Position numbers and translations under genes: made by a program. The notes under the pieces are model-generated. The model worked only from the letters and a program-made list of their open reading frames with translations, was not told where the DNA came from and did not search any database. 37,580 nucleotides of DNA from Chloroflexota bacterium (GTDB lineage: Bacteria; Chloroflexota; Limnocylindria; Limnocylindrales; CSP1-4), in NCBI GenBank assembly GCA_003141245.1, contig PLLE01000013.1:20955-58534 (forward strand). The letters are read 5' to 3'. Below are positions 25,224 through 33,123 of the stretch, piece by piece (position 1 is the first letter of the stretch; each line of letters opens with the position of its first letter).

Positions 25224-25673
25224 TCACTCGACTCTCAGCCTGGTGCGCTCGAGGACGATCCGCAGCAGACGGGCGAGCGTCGCGAGCTCGTCTTCCGAAA
25301 GAACGGCGAGCGTCTCGCGGAAGACGCTCCGCTGCATGCCGGCGATCTCCTCGATCAGCTCGCGGCCGGCGGCGGTGAGCTGGCACTCGACGACACGCCG
25401 GTCGTCGAGGCGATGCTGGCGCTCGACCAGGCCGTGGCGTTCGACGCGGTCGACGACTCCGCTGGCCGCCGGCAGACCCACGGCGAGCCACTCGGCGACG
25501 CGACTCATCGGCGAAGGGCCGTGCTTACTCAGCAGGAAGAGCAGGCGCATCTGCCCGAAGGTGAGCTCCTGCGCCACCCAGTCGGGAACCTCGGGACCAT
25601 GCTGATCCCACCTTCCGCTCAGGGCGTCAAGGATGGCCTCGATCTCGACCTGTCGAGACGATACTTCACTCAC
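25224..25673 (-). CDS. MarR-family transcriptional regulator
   Basis: A winged-helix regulator of 149 residues from the GTG at 25673; the frame is open to GTG 25694. The recognition-helix region reads VAEWLAVGLPAASGVVDRVE, followed by the wing LDDRRVVECQLTAAGRELIEEI, which contains the DxR motif of the family. The upstream segment QMRLLFLLSKHGPSPMSRVA is the preceding helix pair. It lies first in a two-gene operon with the RND pump and probably represses it in the absence of a small-molecule ligand. No obvious palindromic operator is visible in the short upstream region. Confidence 0.88.
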   Translation of the reverse strand: MSEVSSRQVEIEAILDALSGRWDQHGPEVPDWVAQELTFGQMRLLFLLSKHGPSPMSRVAEWLAVGLPAASGVVDRVERHGLVERQHRLDDRRVVECQLTAAGRELIEEIAGMQRSVFRETLAVLSEDELATLARLLRIVLERTRLRVE

Positions 25674-25845
25674 GCGCGAACAGTACCACACCACGCGAAT
25701 AGCTCGTCATCATGCGAATTGAGCAGGCGGGAGCGGCCGAGCAAAGAGCCGTCGCGGGCACTACGATCCTGGCAGTTCGTCGGGCTAGGTCGTCACAGGG
25801 AGGGAGCGGGACGTGGCGGGCAGGGATAGGAGAACCGAGGGTCCC

Positions 25846-26583
25846 ATGCGGTGGACCACGCTGGGCAGCGCCCCGTACCCGAAAGCCGACGAGCCGTGCT
25901 CCGGCTACCTCTTGCAGGGCGGCGGCGCCAACGTCCTGGTCGACATCGGAGGCGGCACCCTCGGTGCGCTGCAGCGCCACGTCAACCTCGAGGATCTGCA
26001 CGCCGTGTGGATCAGCCACATGCATGCCGATCACTTCGCCGACATGCCGCTGCTGTACTACGCCTTCGCGTATGCAGAGAAGCCGATGCGCAAGATCCCC
26101 GTTCTGGCTCCGGCCGGCTGGGCCAAGCGCGTAGAGGATTTCGTCAAGAGCGCCGCGGACCACCACATGGGCGACTTCTTCCAGGTGGTTGAACTCAAAG
26201 ACCGCGGCATCGCCCAGATCGGCGACCTCCGCATCCAGGCTCGCGCTGTGGAGCATGCGGTCCCGACCTTCGGACTCACCGCGACACTCGGCGACCGCCG
26301 GCTGGCGTACAGCGGCGACACCGGCCCGTGCGACAACCTCGTCGCTCTCGCCAACGGAGCCAGAGTGCTGGTGGCCGAGGTCGGTACGGACCTCATCGAA
26401 GCCCACTCGGTCCATCTCTCTCCGGAGGACGCGGGCCGGACCGCCCAACATGCCCGCGTGGCCCGGCTCGTGCTGACACATCTGGCCCCGGGCCTCTCGG
26501 CCGAGGATGCCGTGGGGCGGGCCAGCAAGGTCTTCCGCGGGGCGATCGAGGTCGCCACGCCGGGGAGCCTGGTCGAGGTCTGA
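25846..26583 (+). CDS. Metallo-beta-lactamase-fold hydrolase (RNase Z/phosphodiesterase-like)
   Basis: A 245-residue hydrolase with the two-metal MBL site: HMHADH (residues 58-63) after VWIS, a His in AVEHAVPTFGL, the bridging Asp in YSGDTGP, and the C-terminal His in LVLTHLAP. The segment VAEVGTD followed by HLSPEDAG is common in RNase Z-like and phosphodiesterase-like members. The frame extends up to a GTG at 25813 with its own purine-rich site. ATG 25846 is chosen because family members begin near MRWTTLGSAP. It is divergent from the MarR gene and convergent with kimA, so context gives no substrate. Confidence 0.85.
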   Translation: MRWTTLGSAPYPKADEPCSGYLLQGGGANVLVDIGGGTLGALQRHVNLEDLHAVWISHMHADHFADMPLLYYAFAYAEKPMRKIPVLAPAGWAKRVEDFVKSAADHHMGDFFQVVELKDRGIAQIGDLRIQARAVEHAVPTFGLTATLGDRRLAYSGDTGPCDNLVALANGARVLVAEVGTDLIEAHSVHLSPEDAGRTAQHARVARLVLTHLAPGLSAEDAVGRASKVFRGAIEVATPGSLVEV

Positions 26584-26628
26584 TCGGGTCCGAAGGCCGC
26601 CGCCGATCGACGCTCGGCCGGTTCCTCG

Positions 26629-28623
26629 CTACGCCCCTCGCCGGTAAGGCGTGTCCAGCACCACGAAGTCCTTGCGACCGACCAGCGCCGCCCGGATGCG
26701 GTGGACATTCTGGTTGTACAGCAGGCGGTCCCACCAATGGCGGGGCAGGTGCTCGGGCAGCAGCACGATCGTGAGGCGGTCCGGGTCCTCGGTCTGCGAG
26801 ACCTCCAGGTAGCGTACGAATGGCCGGACGAGCGCCCGATAGGGCGACTCCACCAGCACGACCCGAACGCCCGGGAGCTGCCGTTCGACGCGCTCGCGGA
26901 AGCGCTCGCCCTCGGACGGATCCAGCGCTACGTGGACCAGCTGCACCTCCTCGCCCATCGTCTCGCCGACCTTGACCGCTTGGACCACGGCCCGACTCAT
27001 TGCCTGGGCGGAAACCACCACGCGCTGGCGGCGATGGGGCGGCCCGAAGACGACGTCCGGCGCGACATCCAGACCGCGGCCCTCCAGGTCGTACTCGTGC
27101 TTGATGAACAGCATCAGGGCGATGAGGATCGGGACCACGATGATGATCACCCACACGCCCTGGTCGAACTTCGAGATGGCGATGACCACGACCACCACGG
27201 CCGTCACGACCGCGCCGATCCCATTGATGACGGCGCTTCGCCTCCAGCCCGGCCCGCGCCCGGAGAACCAGTGGCGGACCATGCCCGACTGCGAGAGCGT
27301 GAACGAGGTGAAGACACCGATCGCGTACAGGCCGATGAGGCGGTCGGGCGAGCCGTTGAAGGCGACGACCAGGAAGATCGAGACGAGCGCTAGGGCTACG
27401 ATCCCGGAGTTGAAGGCGAGCCGCTCGCCTCGCAGAGCGAACTGGCGCGGGAAGTAACCGTCACGGGCCAGAATGGAGGAGAGGCGCGGGAAGTCGGCGA
27501 AGCTCGTCTGGGCCGCGAGGATCAGGATGCCCATCGTGGAGATCTGGAGGATGTAGTACATCGGCCCACGGCCGTAGAAAACCGTTCGCCCCACCTGCGA
27601 AAGAACGCTTTCGCCCGTGGCCTGGAACCCCGCGGGATGGGCCCCGATGTTGACGGCGAGGTAGCTCGTGCCAAGGAACATGATCCCGAGCAGGGTGGCC
27701 ATGATGATCATCGTCTGCTGAGCGTTCTTCCATTCGACCGGCTTGAACGCAGGAACGCCGTTGGCCACGGCCTCGGTGCCGGTCATAGCCGAGCAGCCGT
27801 CCGCGAAGGCCTTGCAGAGCAGGAACAGGCCCATGCTCTCGGTAGCGACGCCGGTCAAGGGTGCGACGTCGGCGACCTGGGAAAGCTGGCCGGTCAGCGA
27901 CCTGAAGACGCCGACGGCGATGAGCAGCAGCATCGAGCCGATGAAGATGTAGGTGGGGCTGGCGAACAGAGTGCCGCTCTCCCGCAACCCGCGCAGGTTC
28001 ACGACCATAACCAGCAGGATCGAGAGGGCGATGAGCGGAACCTTCACCGGCTCAAGCGCCGGAAAGGCCGAGTAGAGAGCCTGAACGCCCGCCGACACGC
28101 TCACCGCGACGGTCAGGACGTAGTCGGTCAAGAGCGATGCGGCGGCGGTGAGGCCGGCCAGAACGCCGAGATTGGCGTGGGCCACGATGTAGCTGCCGCC
28201 GCCGTTGGGATATGCGCGGATCGTCTGGCGGTAGCTGAAGGTCACGATGACCAGCAGAGCGACGACGATGACGGACAACCCCAGGACGTACTTGAACGTG
28301 TCCGGCCCCGCGCCCACGAGGATGAGCATCATGGCCCCGGTCGCGTAGGCCACTGAGGACATCACGTCCGACGAGAAGACCGGCAGAGCCTTCCATTTGG
28401 GCAGGCGTTCGGTCAGCTCTGCGGCCGACGACAGTGGACGGCCGAAGAGGAGTCCTCGGATGGTGGCCATTCGGCGCTGCTGGGCCGTCCGCGGAGCCTG
28501 CGCCTCGAGCTTCGCTTCCAGGACGCCAGGGCCCAAGTACCGGAAATAGCGGGCATGCGGCCGATCGACGACCACGCGACGATCGCCCAACTTCCGGCCG
28601 TGCAGTTGTGGCTGCTCAGCCAT
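26629..28623 (-). CDS. kimA: KimA-type high-affinity K+ importer (KUP superfamily)
   Basis: A 664-residue membrane transporter closely resembling Bacillus subtilis KimA (YdaO), a K+/H+ symporter. The match runs from the first helix through the C-terminal cytosolic domain. Residues corresponding to the K+ site of KimA are kept: Asp86 and Tyr93 in SSDVMSSVAYAT, and Asp167 in LLTDYVLTVAVS. The YPNGGGSYIVA and NLRGLRES segments are also shared. Residues 530-664 form the soluble USP-like domain (VVVSAQAMSRAVVQAVK, LLPEHLPRHWWDRLLYNQN). A 50-residue N-terminal extension with many Arg is extra. It overlaps the upstream small gene by eight bases and is divergent from a kdpDE-like pair. Confidence 0.92.
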   Translation of the reverse strand: MAEQPQLHGRKLGDRRVVVDRPHARYFRYLGPGVLEAKLEAQAPRTAQQRRMATIRGLLFGRPLSSAAELTERLPKWKALPVFSSDVMSSVAYATGAMMLILVGAGPDTFKYVLGLSVIVVALLVIVTFSYRQTIRAYPNGGGSYIVAHANLGVLAGLTAAASLLTDYVLTVAVSVSAGVQALYSAFPALEPVKVPLIALSILLVMVVNLRGLRESGTLFASPTYIFIGSMLLLIAVGVFRSLTGQLSQVADVAPLTGVATESMGLFLLCKAFADGCSAMTGTEAVANGVPAFKPVEWKNAQQTMIIMATLLGIMFLGTSYLAVNIGAHPAGFQATGESVLSQVGRTVFYGRGPMYYILQISTMGILILAAQTSFADFPRLSSILARDGYFPRQFALRGERLAFNSGIVALALVSIFLVVAFNGSPDRLIGLYAIGVFTSFTLSQSGMVRHWFSGRGPGWRRSAVINGIGAVVTAVVVVVIAISKFDQGVWVIIIVVPILIALMLFIKHEYDLEGRGLDVAPDVVFGPPHRRQRVVVSAQAMSRAVVQAVKVGETMGEEVQLVHVALDPSEGERFRERVERQLPGVRVVLVESPYRALVRPFVRYLEVSQTEDPDRLTIVLLPEHLPRHWWDRLLYNQNVHRIRAALVGRKDFVVLDTPYRRGA

Positions 28624-29044
28624 CGGTGGCGGTTTCCCTCTCGATGACGATGTCGACCCTGCCGCCCGGATGGACGACGGTGGGCAGGATCAGGATATCG
28701 GTTGATTCGACGGTCTGGTAGGCCTTCCAGAGCAGGCCCGGCCAGGAGCGAAAGCCGGACAGGACGACGCGAGTCGCCAGGCCTGCCTCGACGAGGGCGA
28801 CGGCGGCCTCGATATCGGCGAAGCCCGGCTCCAGGAACGATTCACTGCCCGCCTCCAAACCTGACGCCTCGTCAGCCAGCGCGGCCAGTTGCTCGCGGAG
28901 TGGCGCGACCGCCGTCGGTCGATTGGGGAGTGGCTCCACGTCGAGACGGTGCTCGATCACGGAGGCCCTCGGATCGCGCCCCGAGTCGATCCGGGCCCCA
29001 GCCCGAACCAGATGCAGCAGGCTGTCGGCGAATGTCACGCCCAT
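28616..29044 (-). CDS. Unknown small protein coupled to kimA
   Basis: A 142-residue soluble protein I do not recognise. Its stop overlaps the kimA start (ATGGCTGA), which implies coupled translation. Residues 75-98, FADIEAAVALVEAGLATRVV plus LSGF, read as an amphipathic helix followed by a beta strand, and the end (DILILPTVVHPGGRVDIVI) looks like further strands. This C-terminal region resembles the 89-residue product at 36000-36269, which precedes the kdp operon: the pattern (D/E)(I/V)ExA(V/I)ALVxxGxAxR(V/I)xLxGxR is shared. No membrane segment is present. A regulatory or accessory role in K+ uptake is proposed from context alone. Confidence 0.7.
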   Translation of the reverse strand: MGVTFADSLLHLVRAGARIDSGRDPRASVIEHRLDVEPLPNRPTAVAPLREQLAALADEASGLEAGSESFLEPGFADIEAAVALVEAGLATRVVLSGFRSWPGLLWKAYQTVESTDILILPTVVHPGGRVDIVIERETATDG

Positions 29045-29093
29045 ACGCTACGCAGCAGGCCACGAGGAAACGGGCTGGGCGGCGCCGGGTGGC

Positions 29094-29124
29094 GCTCAAC
29101 AACTGCTCAACAGGGTGGGCTCAA
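29094..29124. promoter_or_regulatory. Three GCTCAA repeats in the kimA/kdpDE divergent region
   Basis: GCTCAA occurs at 29094-29099, 29105-29110 and 29119-29124 (TTGAGC on the minus strand), spaced 11 and 14 bases apart in the 119-base gap between the kimA-linked gene and the sensor kinase. Clustered direct repeats in a divergent promoter region may be response-regulator sites; KdpE is an obvious candidate, but no match to a known KdpE site is claimed. Confidence 0.35.
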
Positions 29125-29163
29125 AAGGGGCGCGCGGCCCTTCGGCGGGACTACGATCGAATC

Positions 29164-30798
29164 GTGGCAATCACGCGAGCTCGGACTCGGCTGCCCGGAG
29201 TGGCACGTACGGCGCAGATGGCGGCGACGATTCTGGGCGCCTTGATCGCGGCCTCCGTGGCAATCGCGCTGCTGGCACCACTCGGCGTCACCCACGCCGC
29301 CCCGGTCTACCTGCTGGCGGTCGTCGCCGTCGGAATGCGTTGCGGCACCATCCCGGCCGTGGTCACGTCCGTGGCCGCGTTCCTCGCCTACGACTTCCTA
29401 TTCGTCCAGCCGCTCTACACCTTCACCATCAGCAGCCCCGAGGAATGGCTGAACCTGCTGCTCCTCCTGGCCGTGGCCGTCGCCATCGGCCGGCTCGTGG
29501 CCCTCCAGGCCGAGCACGCCGAGGAAGTGGCCCAGCGGGCGCGCGAGGCCCAGGCCCTCTTCGGCATCAGTCGGGCTCTGGCCGAAACCCGGACCGTCGA
29601 GGAAGCGGCGCCGATGGTGCTCGAACGCCTCGCGGCCGCCACGGCCATGGACCGCATCTGGTTCGGGCTGGGGGCGACGCCGGCCGAGGAAAGGGCGATC
29701 ACCGACACGGCTCCCGGCCAGCCACTCCCCGTCCCGGCCTGGCAGGTCGTGCTGCAGCATTCGCCGGGCGACGAGCCAGCCCGCTGGGTCCGTGTGCACG
29801 TGGCCGCAGCAATGGTCCGTCGAAAGGCGGACCGCGCCACCGTCCACCGCGTCCGCGTCGAGGCGTCGGGCGAGACGATCGGATCCGTTTGGGCGCTGAG
29901 GGCACGCGAGGAGCGTGAACCTGACCGTGCGGAGACGCGCATCCTTTCGGCAGCGGCAGATCAGCTCGGCCAGGCGATCGTCCGCGACCGCGCGGACCTG
30001 GAGCGGACCAACGCCGAGATCGCCCGCCGCAGCGAGGCCCTCAAGACGGCCCTGCTCGACTCCGTCTCGCATGACCTGCGCACCCCGCTGGCCACGATCC
30101 GAGCGGCGGCGGGCAGCATGCTCGACGAGTCGGTGGCCTGGACGGCACAGGACCAACGCGAAGCCTTCCAGGCGATCGATTCCGAGGCCGAGCGAATGGG
30201 CCGGCTCATCCGCAACCTGCTCGACCTCAGTCGGATCGAAGGCGGAGCCCTCAAGCCGGAGCTCGAGCCAACCGATCTCGACGATCTGGTGCCCCAGGTG
30301 GCCAGACGCGCCTGCGCCGCCACGACCAAGCACGTGCTGGTGGAGCTGCCCGACTCGCTGCCGCCGGTCCTGGCGGATCAGTTGTACCTGAGCCAGGTTC
30401 TGGCCAACCTGCTCGAGAACGCCATTCGCCACGGCGGCGAGACGATCCGAGTGCGCGCCTCAGATCGGCCGGACGGGCTGGTCGAGATCAGCGTCGAGGA
30501 CGACGGACCGGGCGTGCCCAAGGCCGCCCTGCCGCACCTGTTCGAGAAGTTCTACCAGGCCGGGCCCCCAGGCGAGGGCAAGCGGCGCGGCATGGGCATC
30601 GGAATGACCGTCGTCGAGGGCCTCACGCGGGCGATGGGTGGCGAGGTCTCGGCGAGCCGCAGCGAGCTCGGCGGCCTGCGTGTCGATGTGCGACTACGAT
30701 CGGCGCCCATCCCGGAGGACTCGGCCACGGGCGAAGACGCGAAGCCGACGGCGATGGGCATCTCCGCCATGCCGGGTGGAACCGGAGCCGAGCCGTGA
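29164..30798 (+). CDS. KdpD-like sensor histidine kinase lacking the N-terminal KdpD/USP domains
   Basis: A 544-residue membrane kinase. Residues 18-112 are the four-helix DUF4118 region of KdpD (VYLLAVVAVGMRCGTIPAVV, AYDFLFVQPLYTFTISSPEEW). Residues 125-275 are GAF-like, then HisKA with phospho-acceptor His303 (SVSHDLRTPLATIRA), the N-box NLLENAIRHG (415-424), and the G-boxes DDGPGVP (446-452) and GMGIGM (476-481). The 210-residue KdpD sensor and USP domains of classical KdpD are absent. The start is uncertain: GTG 29164 is used, with GTG 29200 and ATG 29218 possible. The stop overlaps the response-regulator GTG. Probably senses K+ or turgor and phosphorylates its partner. Confidence 0.87.
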   Translation: MAITRARTRLPGVARTAQMAATILGALIAASVAIALLAPLGVTHAAPVYLLAVVAVGMRCGTIPAVVTSVAAFLAYDFLFVQPLYTFTISSPEEWLNLLLLLAVAVAIGRLVALQAEHAEEVAQRAREAQALFGISRALAETRTVEEAAPMVLERLAAATAMDRIWFGLGATPAEERAITDTAPGQPLPVPAWQVVLQHSPGDEPARWVRVHVAAAMVRRKADRATVHRVRVEASGETIGSVWALRAREEREPDRAETRILSAAADQLGQAIVRDRADLERTNAEIARRSEALKTALLDSVSHDLRTPLATIRAAAGSMLDESVAWTAQDQREAFQAIDSEAERMGRLIRNLLDLSRIEGGALKPELEPTDLDDLVPQVARRACAATTKHVLVELPDSLPPVLADQLYLSQVLANLLENAIRHGGETIRVRASDRPDGLVEISVEDDGPGVPKAALPHLFEKFYQAGPPGEGKRRGMGIGMTVVEGLTRAMGGEVSASRSELGGLRVDVRLRSAPIPEDSATGEDAKPTAMGISAMPGGTGAEP

Positions 30799-31535
30799 GC
30801 GGTCCGACGCTCCTGATCGTCGAAGATGAAGAGCCCGCCCGGCACGCCCTGGCCGAGTACCTGCAGCGCCGCGGCTACGAGGTCTACCAGGCGGCGAGCG
30901 CCCATGAGGCCATGCGCCAGTGGGACGCTCACCGCGCCGATCTGGTCCTGCTCGACCTGGGCCTGCCCGACCTCGATGGCGTCGACGTCATCCGGCGAAT
31001 CCGCCGCGAGGCCACCACGCCGATCGTCATCCTGTCCGCCCGTGGCGACGAGCGCGACAAGATCGCCGGCCTGGAGGCCGGCGCGGACGACTACCTGACG
31101 AAGCCGTTCGCCACGGACGAGCTCAACGCCCGAATCCGGGCCGTCCTCCGGCGGGCCGGCGGTCCCGACGCCGACGCCAAGGGTTGCCTGCGGCTCGGCC
31201 CGATCGAGCTCGATGCCGTCAGACGTGAGGTCCACGTCTCAGGCGAGCTGGTTAGCCTCACGCCCCGCGAGTACGAACTGCTCAAGGTCATGCTGTCGAG
31301 CCAGGGCCGCGTCCTGACCAAGGCTCGGCTGCTGCGCGCGGTCTGGGGCCTGGCCTACGCCGACGAAAGCGCGTACCTCCACGTCTACGTGAATCGGCTC
31401 CGCCGCAAGCTCTCGGCCGCGGCACCCGCCACCTCGCTGGAGGGCCTGATCGAGACGGAGCCCGGCATCGGCTATCGCGTCGCCGACCACGAGTCGGTGC
31501 GCCAATTGCCCTCACGCACCGTGGCGCCGCGCTGA
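30795..31535 (+). CDS. kdpE: KdpE-like OmpR-family response regulator
   Basis: A 246-residue regulator with a receiver domain (residues 5-120; acidic pair Asp11/Glu12, phospho-acceptor Asp54 in LLDLGLP, conserved Lys103 in TKPF) and an OmpR-type winged helix (about 140-235; LTPREYELLKVMLSSQGRVL, YLHVYVNRLRRKL, ETEPGIGYRV). The GTG start overlaps the kinase stop (GTGA at 30795-30798), so the two are translationally coupled. The symbol rests on pairing with the KdpD-like kinase and the kdp operon about 5 kb downstream. Likely targets are the kdp and kimA promoters (inference). Confidence 0.9.
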   Translation: MSGPTLLIVEDEEPARHALAEYLQRRGYEVYQAASAHEAMRQWDAHRADLVLLDLGLPDLDGVDVIRRIRREATTPIVILSARGDERDKIAGLEAGADDYLTKPFATDELNARIRAVLRRAGGPDADAKGCLRLGPIELDAVRREVHVSGELVSLTPREYELLKVMLSSQGRVLTKARLLRAVWGLAYADESAYLHVYVNRLRRKLSAAAPATSLEGLIETEPGIGYRVADHESVRQLPSRTVAPR

Positions 31536-31569
31536 GATCAGGGGCTCGATTCCCTCGGGAGCGCCAGGA

Positions 31570-32814
31570 TTAGCGGCTGATCGCCAGCGCCGCGGCAGTC
31601 GTCACAACCGTTACCGTCAGCATCACCCCGAGGATCAAGATGAACGTTTGCACAGGTGTGGTAGATGAGCCGGCGGCGGACGCGGCAAGAACGAACGACA
31701 TGACGAGTCCCGCCGTTGCGCCCTGTCTGACGTTGAGCCGATGCCTGTAATCATTCGCGCTTCCATCGCCGACCTTCTGAACGACAACCGTGCCGCCGAT
31801 CACGTCGTGCCAGCCGCGCTTGCGCGCGTCGAACGCGACCCGGATCACGCCGATGTCGATACAGGCGAAAGCCACGAATAGGCCGATGAAGCGCAGGACC
31901 GCGTTGCCCCATGTGAGTTTGCCGCCGTCGGCGTTACGAACAACACGCAGACCTAGCAGCATCATCCCGACCGTCTGACCCCTGGTTCCCCAGAGGCCGA
32001 TGAAGTAGGCGATCGAGATGATCCCGCCGATCGCCTGCCCGATCACTCCGAGGGATGAGAGCAGGATCACCTCGACGATCACAAGCGAGATCCAGTCGAT
32101 GGTGAAGGCCACCACGCGGATCCAGAAGCCACCGAACGCCAGGTCCGGCGCGGGCCCAACCTGAGCTTGCGGATCCCGCGAAGGTTTCCCCATTCGCCAG
32201 GGCAGGAAGTCGATTGCCAGGCCCAGCCAGAACGCTCCGATGAATGCCGGCTCCGTCGCTACCCAGTAGGGCCACCCCGGCCCCTGTGCGATCGTCACGA
32301 ATGCCCCGACGGCGCCGCCGCAGTAGACCAGCACGCCTAACGTGTCGAGCCATCGATGCCGGCGCGCCCAGTCGCCGCGCCAGTCCTTGATGCGGACGCC
32401 GGCATGTCCCATGGCGCCCGTCAATGATGTGGTCTGCCAGGGCCACACCCCGATCGCGGGTCCATTCGGCTGGATGCGCCAGACAGTCCTGATTTCGTGG
32501 ACGATCTCAACCTGTGGGCCCAGTGCCATGACCGTGGAAGGCTCGCAGCCGGGCCAGGAGAGCCAGCCCCGACGGCGCAGCTCGTGGCCCGCGATGGTCC
32601 ACTCTGTGGTCAGCCCCAGCATGAAGAGCCAAATCCCAAGGAAGGCGATCGGCCAGATGGCCAGCGCCCAGTCGGACAAGTCGAGGCCGTGGGCGATTGC
32701 GAGATCGAACAGGCTAGCGATGGCAGCGGCCAGACCTGCTCGTCTCAGGAGGCCTGGCCACGTGCGCGCCCACAATCTGACCGGCTGGTCCGAGATGCCT
32801 CTTGCGTCGCTCAC
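31570..32814 (-). CDS. RDD-family membrane protein
   Basis: A 414-residue protein with an N-terminal membrane region of unknown type (helices near residues 25-70 and a polar 70-160 segment) and an RDD domain at about 225-360 (GGFWIRVVAFTIDWISLVIV, WGTRGQTVGMMLLGLRVV, FDARKRGWHDVIGGTVVV). The conserved Arg and Asp residues that name the family are present. One or two further helices close the C-terminus. GTG 32814 has a strong ribosome site (GGGAGGGAG) just upstream, although the frame stays open to 33033. RDD proteins have been linked to ion or osmolyte transport in some bacteria. The gene is convergent with the kdpE homologue. Confidence 0.82.
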   Translation of the reverse strand: MSDARGISDQPVRLWARTWPGLLRRAGLAAAIASLFDLAIAHGLDLSDWALAIWPIAFLGIWLFMLGLTTEWTIAGHELRRRGWLSWPGCEPSTVMALGPQVEIVHEIRTVWRIQPNGPAIGVWPWQTTSLTGAMGHAGVRIKDWRGDWARRHRWLDTLGVLVYCGGAVGAFVTIAQGPGWPYWVATEPAFIGAFWLGLAIDFLPWRMGKPSRDPQAQVGPAPDLAFGGFWIRVVAFTIDWISLVIVEVILLSSLGVIGQAIGGIISIAYFIGLWGTRGQTVGMMLLGLRVVRNADGGKLTWGNAVLRFIGLFVAFACIDIGVIRVAFDARKRGWHDVIGGTVVVQKVGDGSANDYRHRLNVRQGATAGLVMSFVLAASAAGSSTTPVQTFILILGVMLTVTVVTTAAALAISR

Positions 32815-33123
32815 GTCTCCCTCCCGATCGCCCTCCGACCCACATGGCGTCGTTCGGACAGAGGTTAGCATCGGCTCACACGTAGGTTGAGCCCCGGTCG
32901 ACTGCTGAGCACGTGGGTTCGATCCGCTCCGGCGTAGAACGCCAGCCAGCGGCAATCCGTTGGTGGGTGCGCCCTCAAGCCCCTTTGGGGGCACCACCGA
33001 CCGGTGCCGTCGCGCTGCCAACCGCGGCGGCAAAGCCTTCAGCGGGACCAGGCGACATGCCAGACGCGCCAGAGCGCGGTGGGGTCGACCATTACCGGTC
33101 CCGCGCCCGACCTCCCGGCGGCG
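32815..33123. other. Intergenic region with one hairpin
   Basis: These 309 bases hold no gene that I can support. A hairpin at 32962-32998 (inner arms GCCCC and GGGGC, outer arms GGTGG and CCACC) may terminate transcription from the LLM oxidoreductase gene. GGGTTCGATCC near 32912 resembles a tRNA T-loop, but no acceptor or anticodon arm can be built around it. Confidence 0.4.

Noticed and set aside
28702-29163. N-terminal extension of the sensor kinase
   Set aside because: The open frame upstream of 29164 is Arg/Pro-rich, overlaps the kimA-linked gene on the other strand and has no similarity to KdpD sensor or USP domains.
32900-32935. tRNA-like T-loop GGGTTCGATCC
   Set aside because: The T-stem has a mismatch next to the closing pair, and no D-arm, anticodon arm or acceptor stem can be fitted upstream.
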